Below, one piece after another: positions 11,610-23,771 of a stretch of DNA of 64,000 bases. The stretch comes from Annulohypoxylon bovei var. microspora (Eukaryota; Ascomycota; Sordariomycetes; Xylariales; Hypoxylaceae): positions 1 through 64,000 of the forward strand of contig MU405211.1 in assembly GCA_022836615.1 (NCBI GenBank), given 5' to 3'. Under the pieces are notes generated by a model. It was not told the DNA's origin. It made no database searches and saw only the letters and a list, made by a program, of their open reading frames with translations. The number at the start of each line of letters is the position of its first letter. Positions within the stretch are counted from its first letter, which is position 1. The translations under genes and the position numbers were made by a program.

Positions 11610-12661
11610 CACTCTTAAGCCATTCCGTCACCACGACCCCCCTCCGCAAGAGATAAGAAGAGTCTAGTTGTGCTTCAGAATCATGGTCGAGTTCATTTAT
11701 TATTAATATCGGTATATTGGCCCTACGACGCGGCTGGGCCTTAGATAACACAATATACCCGGGGGTTAAGGGGATTTTAACCGGGTCGAGTTCTTCCCAC
11801 GTAACGGACCACCTGCGAACCACGCGTGACAAGACATTTGTAGGCTTTCTTCTTCTTTCGATCTGTCTCTGCCGGTCATCCGCTTATCTAATTAGAGTCA
11901 GTAAATTGTGAAAAATGGGAAGAGAGATGAGGCCACATCTTTTTTCGGCTTCTGTGTAGATAGTCGCTACTGGGAAGATCGCAACGTATGTTGTAAGCTC
12001 TAATCGGACGCTTGACGGGGCTCTGTAGATTTTGGAAGCGAAACGGTCTCAATAACGATGACGGTCACCGACGAGTGTCACCGGCGGCTCGAGATTCTCT
12101 ATTTTTGGAATTCTAAGCTTCTAGAACACGTCTTATTTCAGAGTCTTGACTATCTCGCTTAGTCGGAATCGTCAATCGTATTATATAGTCTCGACCCAAG
12201 CTATTGTGATATGCAGTAGTATATTAGGTGGGTTTCGAGTTAGTCGTCGCTTTGTGATGAAGCATCACCAAAATGTCATCACACCTCCAGCTTCATGCAG
12301 GGGCCCGGCATGATTGACATGCCCGGGAATCTGGACAGGTCTTTGACTCGATGATTGAAAATCAACCGCACCCGGTGTCCAGAACAGGATCGGGAGACTG
12401 GCCTGATAGAGAAATTTCTAGGGAAAGCTGGGCCCTATGACCGAGGTCACGCCATTAGAGCGATTATTAGTATCAAGGACTCGTCGCCGTATTTGGGTTA
12501 AGAGCTCATAGCTCATCCCGAATGTTCTGATCCGGGAAAATACAATATTCCAGAAATAGACCTAGCGTGACATCGTCAGTTTTCAGTGGCCAAGCTTTTT
12601 CGATGATAGAAATCTAACCTTTTGATGGGCTTTTCTACAAGTTAGTGAACTGGTGAAAATG

Positions 12662-12892
12662 TCATCCCCATTCAAAAGAAGCGCTTATGCCAAATGATGC
12701 AACTTCTAAGTTGTGGTATTGATGGCATGCGGGGGACCACACCTGACGACCGTCGGATGAATACAACATGGTGGGATTAGATCCTTCATTCACTGCCCCA
12801 GGGGCACGGAGGCCGCCATTGGGGAGGTAGACAACCTCACATCGAATGATATCCTCTGAGCCTAGAGCGTTGTTATGTATCATACACAGCAT
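12662..12892 (-). pseudogene. Short protein-like ORF, possible gene remnant
   Basis: The 76-residue frame has a fairly natural composition (for example PNGGLRAPGAVNEGS), and the same frame stays open for about 13 codons before its first ATG. I found no matching exon on either side and do not recognise a family. It may be debris of a decayed gene or a chance frame. Confidence 0.2.
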
Positions 12893-13607
12893 TGACTGGT
12901 GCTTCTCGTAGTGTTCGTGAGTCTAGAGTGCAACTCGTCATAAACTGTATAGAGACACAAGTATGCCCATATATCTCCCGACAAAAGAATGGATGAAGAG
13001 ATTGTGCAAGCCTGGGCCGTATCACATGCTATCCGGCTAGGGAACGGAGCTTGGTTGGATTAAGATCCCCCCTTTCGGAGTCATCTTAGGAATCTATAGA
13101 GCCTTGGATGGTATCTTACCGGAGACATCTCCTCGAATCCCCGGGGGAAACGCCGATTCGAGGCCTCGCGAAGAGAGCCAGATGCCGTAACAGGTTGCTT
13201 ATAAAGCCATGCGCAAACACCTTTCTAAACTTCGAGTCATCGCGTCAATCATGTTATCGAGCCCCTGAAGCTAGGAATGCATTCATCCGACTAGGTGTCT
13301 TGCTTAGGTACCTTTTCTATATGCACGGAGTCTCTCTGTATCTCACCCTCCAGAAATATAACGCCTGATTTTTAGATGACAGGATCTTATGACCACATTT
13401 TATAAACGTAGTATACATCTCTGCCACCAGATCCCTCATATAAAAATTCCTAGTTGTCTCTGATTCGATGCCTTCAGTCTCGCTATAGCCGGATAGTAGT
13501 TGATAGTTGTTGCCAACCGTATAGAATCGCATTTAAGTTGTCCAGTGCCTTGAATACCACCGTCTGACTCTTGACACAGGGATAGGAAGTGTCAGCATAA
13601 GTGCCCA

Positions 13608-15569
13608 TTATGTGGTAGACGTTGAAAGCGGCCAGCTATGCCAATCTTCAGCCCAGTCACTACCTTCCCATCGCTCCGGCCATATTCGCCTGAAGATCGA
13701 TTCTAGCTCAGCTGTATTGATCTTAGTTGGGACTTCATAATGCGCCTCATTTGATTCCCTATTCTTTTTGCCGAGTTCTCTGGCAAAGACTGATTGACGT
13801 GAATCGTCTCGTGGACTGCGAGTAACTTGCCATACCCTAGAGAGCGAGACGCCGTATTTTCCCAAATTTAATCCGTAAAGTTTGCCGTTAACCAACTTCA
13901 TTTCGTCAACAAACTGCATATCTAGTTTCTCCAGCGAGACCAAGCTATGACGTTGCTTTACCCCGGATGCGATTTCAAAAATAGCTAGGGCTAGAGTGTC
14001 ATCTATAGCACGGTTGATGAAAAGATCTCGGATATCCCCTTTCCAATAGCCCTGGGTAGATGGTTCTCGGTCGAAATCATCAAAAGAAGGATCGAGTGGT
14101 GGTGTATGTCCGTCACGTGTAGGATGTGAAATTACCATGTACATATGTAAATTGAGATTCTCCAGCTTAGGGAACGTGCCGAGCTCTCTATATATAGCTG
14201 TCTCGTTTACATCTCCCTTCGTGCGACGGATTGCCATTGCCAGGTTTTCAAGGAAGGGACATCGCTCTCGAATCCCAGTGATATGCTGTGCCTCAAGGTG
14301 TTGACCTTCGCATGGAATCAATGTAAGACCTCGTAGCTTAGAGCCTAGTATTGAACCTAAATCGATGAGACGAGACCATCCAGTAATCTTAAGAGTGCGT
14401 AGCCCCTGTAAGTTGCAAATCAACTGATTTACCAACTGATAATATCGACCCGGGTCTCTCGGAGAGTCATCTAGGGTGAAAATCAATGTTTCTAGAGATG
14501 GAAATTTATGAGTAGCATTCGCTAGATAGGCGAGAGCACCCCGAGTAAGCAATGTATTGATCACGAGAGTTTGTAAAACTGTAAAATCAGTAAGTGTGCT
14601 CCACTCTGTTAGAAGTTGTTCACTTATGGGCAGCGATCTGTTTCGGCCCGATAACTGCAAGCATGACAGCGAACTCAAGACTGGAGGAAATTCTTTGAAA
14701 GAAAGTAGATCTTTATAAGATGGAAGTAGATATAATCTTCCTAGATCTATACTCGTCGGCAGTTTAAGCCAGGAGCGGTATATGTACACCTCCTTCAGGT
14801 TAGGGGCTAGCCCTGCAACTAGAGGTAACGCTGCCGCAATGTGAGTTTCTTGTAGCGAGAAGTAGGGCTCTAGTATCCGTACGCTATATAGGCACGGTGA
14901 TGTAGCAATCATAAACTCGTGGGGGTCCTCGATAAGGGTGTTTGTGGCGAGGTTTGTGATTGATCTTGTGATGAGGTTTGTGACGAGACTGCGTAGACAA
15001 AAATTGTCTATGTGAAGCCTACAATTAGGTCGATATTGATGTAAAGCCTGTAGTAGACAAGGGGGGAATTGATCATAACATTTATATATAAGATCCGTCA
15101 ATGTAGGTAGCTGCTGGATTAGGTCGACTAACGGCAGCCAGCTGTCATTAACCTCGTATACTCTTTCGATTTCTGACTTGTACCTTTGGCGAATTAACTG
15201 AGGGTCGTTAAAGCGTCGACCCTCTAAACCAAACACAGGTATAGGTATCGATCGATATGTAGATTTAGGACGACCAGGATGGTGTAGGTCTGGTCCGTAT
15301 ATTACCAAGCGATGGACATCCCGAAGAACACCAAGGCGGTGTAATCTTTGAAACTGCTCCTGAACACTTGTGATCAGGTGTTCTGGTTTGTCCGCGAAGA
15401 TACGGATAGTTCGAGAGAGGAATACGGCGGCGACGGCATAACATGCCTTATTAGAGCTTGCGAAGTTGACTAAACTCGATAGATGGGTATCGTAAAGGAG
15501 TTCGCAAATCTGCAATACAAGCTCTGTTGGAAGGTTGATTGAAATAGTCGACTCCATGTTTCTTGACAT
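13608..15569 (-). CDS. F-box protein
   Basis: A single-exon protein of 653 residues. Residues about 10-55 (INLPTELVLQICELL followed by a hydrophobic, Ser/Cys-containing helix pair) fit an F-box, the Skp1-binding module of SCF ubiquitin ligases. The rest contains irregular Leu-rich segments such as LSSLSCLQLSG and LQTLVINTLL, consistent with a degenerate leucine-rich substrate-binding region, as is common in large fungal F-box families. The target is unknown. Its codons are more A/T-ending (many TTA, ATA, AGA) than the GC-rich CitE-like neighbour, which suggests weaker expression or a faster-evolving family. A second in-frame ATG four codons downstream (15557) is an equally possible start. It is divergent from the CitE-like gene across 755 bp. 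Confidence 0.8.
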   Translation of the reverse strand: MSRNMESTISINLPTELVLQICELLYDTHLSSLVNFASSNKACYAVAAVFLSRTIRIFADKPEHLITSVQEQFQRLHRLGVLRDVHRLVIYGPDLHHPGRPKSTYRSIPIPVFGLEGRRFNDPQLIRQRYKSEIERVYEVNDSWLPLVDLIQQLPTLTDLIYKCYDQFPPCLLQALHQYRPNCRLHIDNFCLRSLVTNLITRSITNLATNTLIEDPHEFMIATSPCLYSVRILEPYFSLQETHIAAALPLVAGLAPNLKEVYIYRSWLKLPTSIDLGRLYLLPSYKDLLSFKEFPPVLSSLSCLQLSGRNRSLPISEQLLTEWSTLTDFTVLQTLVINTLLTRGALAYLANATHKFPSLETLIFTLDDSPRDPGRYYQLVNQLICNLQGLRTLKITGWSRLIDLGSILGSKLRGLTLIPCEGQHLEAQHITGIRERCPFLENLAMAIRRTKGDVNETAIYRELGTFPKLENLNLHMYMVISHPTRDGHTPPLDPSFDDFDREPSTQGYWKGDIRDLFINRAIDDTLALAIFEIASGVKQRHSLVSLEKLDMQFVDEMKLVNGKLYGLNLGKYGVSLSRVWQVTRSPRDDSRQSVFARELGKKNRESNEAHYEVPTKINTAELESIFRRIWPERWEGSDWAEDWHSWPLSTSTT

Positions 15570-16324
15570 TTTGCCAATTTTTGCTTATTGTCTCCTTTCA
15601 GTTCTCTAGACGAAGTTGAGTTTTGAGAATCCAGGTTATCTCAGTGTAATAAATAGAGAATAGTAAATCATGACTTGTCCTGGTGAAAATGAACAATGTA
15701 CTGGAGCTGAGACCTATAATAAGATGGGAAAGGGAAGGGTGTAAGTGGACCGCTTGGTAAAATAGTTAAATACCTACCTAGGTAGACTTAAAAGTTAAAC
15801 CCGAGAAGCAAACTCGCACAACGTAGTTGAGTTTTATAAAAGAGTTTATATTTGGTATCACTAGATACCTCACTAGCTCGCTTACCTTTGCGGATGACCG
15901 AGTTACCACGTAGTGATTACAAAAGTTTCAATAGCAAAGAAAAGGACAACTTGACTTCAGATATAATTCAGCCATATAACAGCCCTAACCACACTAGTAG
16001 CACTTGAGGTCCCTAGGATGTAGGTAAGTTTGTTGTCTGGAAACTTGAGCTTTCTAACGTGCGGTTGCTTTCCAAGATTAGTATGTAGCTTTAGGGTTGA
16101 GAAAGTTACACCTCAGAGGAACCAATGTCTTGGTAGTAATGGCAAACGCTAAATAAGGTCCGTGCACATACACCCCCCTGAGCCCCATAAATTAGAAGCA
16201 ATCTAAATGTCGATGACGTCGCTAATTGATGCGAGCTAAACTATTTTTTTTACGAAAAACCTACACTAGAGGTAGGTACATTCAAAAAGCGAGGTAGGTC
16301 AATGAGTCTGCTCACGCCCTCACA
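15570..16324. promoter_or_regulatory. Divergent intergenic region between F-box and CitE-like genes
   Basis: It should carry both promoters. TACCTACCTAGGTAG near 15771 and repeated AGGTAGGT near 16270 are the only obvious motifs. No coding region was seen. Confidence 0.4.
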
Positions 16325-17327
16325 ATGGCAGCCCAATCGAGCTCCATCATCCGCCGCGCTCTTCTCTATGGTAAGGAGCCCACATGCACACCCCAATCAC
16401 CCCACCCAACCTCTAACCAGCGCCTTAGTCCCGGCATCCTCCCCCCGCATGCTCACCAAGTCCCTCGGCCTGACCAGCGACAACATAACCTACGACCTCG
16501 AAGACTCCGTGACTCCGGCCGCGAAACCGGAAGCCCGTGCCGCGCTGCGCGCGCACCTCCTCGCGAACCCCGTGCGGCCCTCCTCCGTCTCCGAGCTCGC
16601 CGTCCGCATCAACGCCGCGCCCTCGGCGCACGCCGAGGCCGACCTGAAGGCCCTCGCGGGGCTCTCTAACGTCGACGCCGTCGTCGTGCCCAAGGTGAAC
16701 AGCGCGTCGGACCTGCGGATCGTCGCGCACGCGCTGCGGAACCAAACCGGCAGGAGCTCCGTCAAGATCATCGCCCTGATCGAGTCGGCGCGCGCCGTCA
16801 TGGACCTGCGGGAGATCTGCGACGCCGCGCCGGGGCGCCTGAGCGGGCTGATATTCGCCGCCGAGGACTTCGCGCTGGACCTTTCCATCACGCGGACCCC
16901 GGACCTGAAGGAGTTTCTGTACGCGCGGTCTGCCATTGTGACGGCCGCGCGGGCGGCGGGGTTGCCGAGCGCGATTGATCTGGTGTGCACTTCGTATAAG
17001 GGGGAGGATGGGCTCGCGCAGCTGGAGGAAGAGTGCCAGGGCGGCAAGGCGATGGGGTTCAATGGCAAGCAGTGCATCCACCCGTCGCAGGTCAGCACGG
17101 TGCAGCGGCTGTTCGCGCCGTCGGAGAAGGAGGTCGAGTGGGCCGTTAGGATCGCAATTGCGGATGAGAAAGCCGCCGCTACGGGCAGAGGGGCCTGGAC
17201 TTTGAACGGGACTATGATTGACGCGCCTGTTGCTAGCAAGGCGAAAGCGATAGTCTACAAAGCGCAACAATGTGGCATGGACGTAGAAGGCTTACTAGAA
17301 ACGTGGAAAGACCAGGAGCCCGAGTGA
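16325..17327 (+). CDS. CitE/CLYBL-like CoA-ester lyase (HpcH/HpaI aldolase superfamily)
   Basis: Exons 16325-16370 and 16429-17327 encode 314 residues. The 58-nt intron has a GTAAGG donor, a CTCTAAC branch site and a CTTAG acceptor. Splicing restores the family's N-terminal strand as RRALLYVPASSPRML (residues 10-24). An unspliced frame from 16302 is open but lacks this motif. Further family signatures are YDLEDSV (37-43, with acidic metal ligands), AAEDFALDL and the C-terminal CIHPSQV. Relatives cleave citryl-CoA, citramalyl-CoA or malyl-CoA; the mitochondrial CLYBL of animals is a citramalyl-CoA lyase. The substrate here is inferred only at family level. The short basic N-terminus could be a weak mitochondrial signal. 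The coding sequence is distinctly GC-rich. It ends 99 bp from the convergent gene at 17427. Confidence 0.88.
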
Positions 17328-17426
17328 ACGAAGTATAAACATGACCATCTTTGAAACGTACATATGGCTCACACATCTGCTGTAAATTCTAACAAAATAC
17401 TCCTATTTCGGTGTATACTACGTATC

Positions 17427-20301
17427 TCAGAACTGGAAGAATTGGTTTGGACGCCAAAAACTTGACATTTCAAAATGCTCCTCTTCAAAGTCTCCTTGTG
17501 ATTGTGTAACGTCAGGTAAAGTCTTAGGAACGCCAATATCGTACTGGGGGTATTGTGCCTCGATATAGTACTCCCCTCCACCCAGTTGGTCTATCCTCGA
17601 GCTTTCTACATCGGTGTATGAGAGGTGTGAATTAGGATCTAGATGAGAATACACATTAACTCTCTCATCGTAGATAGAAGGCTGCTCATCAAAAAGCTCT
17701 CCATCGAAAATAGAAGGATCTTGTGCCACTTTTTCTAGGCCTGATTCAGAGCCTAGGGTGTCATCATCGCACAAAAGCGATTGCTGTTGCGATTCCCTCT
17801 CTATCCTCGCAATGAACTCAGCTATGTTTTCGGGCCCCCGAGACTGAGCTGGGTCTTTTCGATATGAGTTTCGACTTAATGTCTTTTCGTATTGATCTAC
17901 ATAGAATGGCGATTTAATGCTTGTTCTGGAAATAATGCTATGTGTTTCCGCTGTTCGAGCTGATGGCGTCCTCTGGGGTATCCAGGAAGCTGTATCGAAT
18001 GATGATAGCATATGCTCATTATTTACGGTCGATTCTGACGATGGGGCAATCTGGTTACAGCTTTCAGGTAGCCCCTGAGTATCTTGGGTAACATTGTTGT
18101 GACTTACTATGTGGCGAGCTTGTAGGTTTTCGGTTTCTGTATTAGTTGAAGGTACATTCTGTCTAGGAGGGTTGATCTCCCCTATGTTAGCATCTGGCGA
18201 TACGTCCGAATTATTTCCGCTCGGTGGAATTGGAGGCGGCGGCATCACATCTCGCGAAGTTACTGATACCTGGTCACTCTTCTCTTGTGACTGTCCTTCT
18301 ACATTTCGGCCCACGTTTGTTCCTGCCAACCCAGGACTTTGGTGAATGGCGGTTGATTTAGTGCCTTGCGGATCTGGAGTTCGAACATTTGGGTTTGGGT
18401 CACCCTTTTTGGGGGAGCTGAGACGCACATCTCTGGCAATTGTCTGACGGTCAACTTCTTGAGCAACGTGTGATATTTGTGGGTTTAACTGTTCCTGAGA
18501 CCTGGGTGTCCGACACCCTCCCATTTTTTGAGTCTCAAGTGGTGACTCCGAGCACGTCATAGGATATTCAGTCATTATAGCTTGGTCTCGATACTTCACC
18601 TTCTGGGTTCCATTAAATCCATGGGGTGGACTACGAATGTTATTTTCTGACTTAAGTTGGGAGTTGTATTTTCCTGAGTCAATCTTCCTTCTTTTCATAC
18701 GGTGCTCGGTTAGATGGTCATCATATGAAGGGATGCCGGTATCACGATATATGCCGGTTGCTATTAGATCCCTCCTGACTGGCTCGGGCGTTGTCGACCA
18801 CACAGAAACTGGCATATCTGGACTCGAACTGTTTGCTCGTTTACTAGTCTGAGGTGAATGACGACTGGTAGACCATGTGAAGTATGCCGTATTTTTGCCT
18901 GAGTCTTTTCCGTCATCAACGAACCCGTGGGAGTTCAAACTGAGCGACTCGACGGTCTCGTCACGAGGCTGAGATATGTGAACGGGACCCGAATGTAGAC
19001 GGTGACCTGAAGGCGATAGCTTGGAAATTCTTTGGAAACGAGTGGATGGGAACTGCCTAGCCTTGTATTTTATATCCTGGTAATCATTACGAGAACTTGG
19101 ATCATGAGGTTTTGGCGTACGAATATTTCTATCAGCCCCGTGGGGTAAGAAAAAAGAAGATACCTCTTCCATTTCTCTGTCCTCTCGTCGTTTTTCCCTC
19201 ACGCGAGATTTGGATAACGGCTTTGGTTGGGGGTTTCGCTTCTGATGCTTCAAGAACTGCATTTCAGAAAAGGCTAGGTCGGAAACTGTTCGCTCTTAGG
19301 TTTCGATGACCAGAATAGCTCCTTGGCAATTTACTTACTGGGCTGTTTCTTAGATGTTCGTCCGTTGTCGAATAGGCCAGGCTTGAGGTGTGGTTGCACC
19401 TAAACTAAGGTCAGACTAATATCGGTCGTGCTCCGGGGGTTCTTACCGTGATACGATCATTCAATACAGCGTTAGAGGCGAAATTGTTCACGACATTCTT
19501 ACTGGATATCATGGATTTTCTCTTCTCGGCTTTCTTGCGCTTCTTTCTTCGATGGTCTTCATAGCCCCCACTACCCCCCTTCTCATGATCCTGCTTCTTT
19601 TTCTTGGTTTCATATTTATCATCCCTAGTTTTACGTCTTGGTCTCTTCTCGAAGTTCATCTGTTCGTCCACATGAGACGTGATTGATGAGGCATCTGGAG
19701 GCGCTAGACCTGCTTCTCTCGGAGATCTAGCCGGCGGAATCTTTTCACGGGCCTGTGGAATGGGTCCAGGCCCATGGTCAGGAGGCTTCGTGGTATTTCC
19801 AAAACCGCTGATGAACGAACTATCGCTGGGAGTGGTCCGCCTTCGCGTAGACTTCCTTGGATCTCTCATACCCAGGTCCCGAAAGGGGGAAACCGATTGG
19901 GGTAGGCTATCGATGGGAAAGCCGTGACGAGGGCTCCATTTTTGATCTACAGGCCTGGGGTGCTTATTGTATGGAGCTATCGCATTAAGCGGTCTAGATG
20001 GGTGGTGGTTGTCCGCGTCTTCTTTCCGATGCCCATCCGATGCCCTGGGATAGGGGTGGGGGCTCTGTCTCGCCGTTTGTGCTAACCAATTCTCGACAAT
20101 GTCATAGCGGGTCTGCGGTTGTGACGTTCTATTTGAATTTGCTATAGCTAAGTCGCTCTTGTGTTGTTTGCGTGGATGTTTCAGGCATGGCCTATCATTG
20201 GACACTTGGTAGGATTTATCTCCATCACGCGGCTGATGATGGCGACGGTGGTGATGCGTAGAATGACGTGGAGGAGATTGAGAGTCCTCCCAATAGGTCA
20301 T
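17427..20301 (-). CDS. Conserved-looking basic/Ser-rich protein of unknown function, three exons
   Basis: Exons on the minus strand are 20301-19447, 19399-19339 and 19285-17427. They are joined by introns of only 47 nt (19400-19446) and 53 nt (19286-19338) and give 924 residues. The 61-nt middle exon bridges a compact motif with KPGLFDNGR (291-299) and, across the second junction, SDLAFSEMQFL (307-317). Both introns keep frame, have GTAAGA/GTAAGT donors and remove the only stops separating two long frames. The first 285 residues are His/Arg/Lys-rich, with a lysine-rich patch near 240-275 that may be a nuclear localisation signal. The last 600 are Ser/Pro/Gln-rich and probably disordered. I recall similar motifs in uncharacterised Pezizomycotina proteins but cannot name a family. 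The start at 20301 is preferred; an upstream ATG at 20427 would add 42 hydrophobic residues that do not fit the rest. Confidence 0.7.
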
Positions 20302-23300
20302 CTCGAGATGGAATTGAAACGGCAAATAGCTCCTGAGACAAAGCAAAGGATATAACGTCCAAAGGACAGGTCTACATATTACAACCTTGAAAGCTTCAAA
20401 ATGTAGTGTAGGAAATCTTTGACCCAAGCAGTGGGAGAAAGCAACTCCAAACGAGACGAGGAGATGAAATGCAACGTGGGAATTGCAGGGTTAAGTTATC
20501 GGCACACGGTTAAAAAATCCTGGTAAGGAACCGCACCGCGGTAAGGCTTAGTTTAGATCTAGCAAGAGTGACATCCAGTATTAATAAGCGAGTATACTAG
20601 TAGGTACCTACTTTACATATCCTTGAATATATATAAGTGAGGAAGGTGCTTTACGCAATGCGGGTTAGAACAACGAAGGAAGCACGTTAAGAGGCGTAGA
20701 TGTAGGTACGTGGCTTCCCTAATATGCCGCCGAGACCAACTTCAAGTTACCGATCTTGAACCTGCTTGAACTCTACGAGGTACATGCTCGGGTATCTCAG
20801 GTGCACATGTGCATGTACCTGGGTATCCATATGTACATATGACGTTCTTAGATACATGTCTATAATTAGAGCTTTTACAAGATCGGCGCTTGCTTCTCCT
20901 TGGCAAATGTTTTCATTGCCGATATGTCAGAAGCCATTAATCTGCTTGGATCTCAACATCTAAGATGCTGAAAATAAACGATACACACAATTGGGTTGGA
21001 AGAGCCGCACGCGCTTGAATGTTAGCGGCGTATTGCGCATTGTACAAACCAAGCTTCAATCTCAAGACGTCTGAGAAACCATGCCAAGAAGACCCCTGAT
21101 GCCCCTGTATGGGAAAGTTGGAAGCTGCCCCGAACTCTGGAACTGGAACTTTAGAAGGACCCAATTGGTCCGTGCGAATACGTTCCGTTAAGGCAGGCAC
21201 TATCCATGTAACGGTCCCCAAGATTAGCAGATTAGGTACAACGCCTCTTCATTTCTTGGAGAAAACTTTCTATTACATCTTTTACATCTCCGTAAATATC
21301 CATCATACATAGAGCCACATAACGAGTCTCTATTTGTCATTAAACGCCGGGTTTTGATCGACTTTACCACCGCTGACTATTAATCCCTCAAACCCTTTTC
21401 AACTTGGACTCGGACGTTTCACAGTTCTCTTAACTACCTATCTAGGTAAGTGTCTACCTAGGTCAGGTAGGTATAGTTACAGTATGTCGTCTGCTTGGAA
21501 ATTCTAGAACCGAGGTCCAAGGGATGGATACTCGGCGCGAGACCCGGTCTATCAACAGGTCGCGTTCGATGCGTGTAGCCTTGCACATCCTGTAGTCAAA
21601 ATGTTTTCCCCAAGAGGGAACTTGGCGTATGGTGCAATCACTCAATGATCGACTGCGACCTCCATGGCTGCATACGACGTCGTATCTCATGCGAATAAGC
21701 CTTTGGGTCCACGGAACACACCTTGTATCGAATCTCAGCCGAACTACGTTGTCGGGTCTTTACCCGCGTCTACCTAGATATCTAGGTTCACTATATGATA
21801 TATTGTCGTGGCGTCCATTGTTAAGGCTTTGGCTTACCCCTCTATAGCCGACTAGAGCATGAGTATTACATACCTAACTACCTATACACAGCGTACTATT
21901 AGGAAGCGTTATTCAGCAATATCATCACATGACAGCTCTAGAATGCGGCATTGCGGGGTCGAATTGGATATCATTTACGAAGAATTCAATACGAATAGCC
22001 ATGAGGATTTCAGTATAGAAATGGCATCATTCAAAAATCTGGACCGAGTATTACTATCTGGGTCGACTGCTAAATTTCTATTAGGTAGATAAATCGAACG
22101 AAAGTAATGCTTCTTAACTAATACATCCCGGGATACGGTATCTCGACGTTTCACTTTCATCCACAACTAAATGCAGCACGTTAGCATCCTTGTCCGTCTC
22201 GCATCGTACCAGGATACCTAACGTCGCTAGACCGTTCAGAGCTCTACCGCATCAAAATATTTTGTGGCACTACAGTGGACGTGACTAGAGCATCTCTATA
22301 ACTCCCAACCAGGTAGTACCTATACCTAGTATTTTTCAACACCGGCGATACAGGGTTTGGCATTGTGGGTAAGCCCGTGGGGAGCATGGAGGGGTAGCGT
22401 GCCTCACTCGCATTGCCTAGTCAAGCAAATCAGCCTTCCCGTTTTGAGTTGACGTCCTGCAAGCGATTGGTAGATCCTATATGCCGAGGGTCCAAAAAGT
22501 CACCCTTGCGTGAACTAGACCTTGCGCTTTCCCTCATATTCTTTGAGTTTGTTACAGCTATTCAAGGCTGGGTAGGTCTTAACGAGATATTGTGTAGGGC
22601 TCGAAGGAAACCAGAAAACCAGACTACCAGACTGAGGAGGGTGGATAGCGAACAGACTATAAAGTCCTTTTTTTAGCTTACGGCAGGGATCGCGAAACCT
22701 GAGTATTCAACATTCACCACCTCTCGCACCGAATGTGAGACCCTGACAACCACGATCGGCCACACCTGGGAAGAAAAGGCGGACATGGAGTATGATTTAG
22801 TCAAAATAGCTTATTCGCAGATCGTTCTGGAAGTCACCTCACACCCGTCTACTGCATTATGTTGAAGTGCAACTCGGGCTAAGAGTCGAGCTTGTCGCCA
22901 ATCGCTAGCATTCCATTTTGGGATGGAGCCGACTTAGCTACTCTTCTGGCACATGTAGTTTGTCCCGCGTGGAGTCTCATGCTGCCTCCCTAGGAGCATT
23001 TTGAGGTCACTTGCACCTCCTCTGTTTGATGCTTGTTTTGAGCCAACCCTGCTGGGCTCCCTCTTCGTCTATCGCCTATACGATCGAGGTGGATTATTCA
23101 CCTATTTCGATCCGTGGGCCTGATATTTCTATCAGACAACTGCTAGTAGAAGAGGCTATATAAAATCAGACGGGATCGAATGCATGGATCGCCCTTCATT
23201 CTTCATTCTAGTCAGCAAACAGTGATCTATTTGCCACGGGAGCGCCCACGGGATACTTATTAACCTTTATAACTCCGTTTCATTGGCTACTTGGATATCA

Positions 23301-23771
23301 TACATCAACAACCCCGCTGTCCTAGATCCAACCGTTTTCCATTCCTATACCCTTGTGCCGGCTATAGACATATGTCGGCTGTGTCCTAGCATCTACGAAC
23401 TATCCTATCGAGAGACCCTGCGGCATTAGTCACTACCTAGTCAGTTCCAACCATTAAACAGCCAGACGAATAGCCCAATATCTTGCATCGCTGCAGCCTA
23501 GCCTTACAAAAAAAAGAAAAAAAGTTAGTGCGCCCCTTTTACATTTACACGGCATTAAGGAAGGGGAGTTGTTCACCTGGACCCTATTATACATTAAGCG
23601 GATCCAGTAATTCTCCCCTCTCCTCATGCCATCCAACGTGCCATACTTTACCGTTTACTTAGATGCGGGAGTAGACTAGTTGTCCTCGCTTCAACGCCTT
23701 TCCCATTGTGGATCGATTACTAAGTCCCGCTATAATAGATTTTCCCGTTATCACTCAACACTTAAGCAACA
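20302..23771. other. 3.5-kb intergenic region, no gene seen
   Basis: Short frames at 20766-20963, 20937-21221, 21859-22092 and 22413-22676 show no family motif. The interval contains several TACCTA/TAGGTA palindromes (20600, 21434-21475, 21770). The last 300 bases presumably contain the promoter and leader of the RRM gene. Confidence 0.45.

Larger units (their letters stand above)
11453..13607. other. Intergenic, possible degenerate coding remnants
   Basis: It holds the promoter of the Kex2-repeat gene at the left. Two protein-like but unrecognised stretches follow: plus strand about 12318-12497, broken by an in-frame stop, and minus strand 12662-12892 (76 residues). They are not assigned a function and may be chance frames or gene debris. 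Confidence 0.35.

Noticed and set aside
10778..13607. Complete dikaritin/RiPP biosynthetic cluster around the repeat precursor
   Set aside because: No UstYa-type (DUF3328), tyrosinase, methyltransferase or transporter gene is visible within tens of kilobases, so only the precursor-like gene is claimed.
16425..17270. Long minus-strand frames opposite the CitE-like gene
   Set aside because: Arg-rich antisense shadows of a GC-rich exon.
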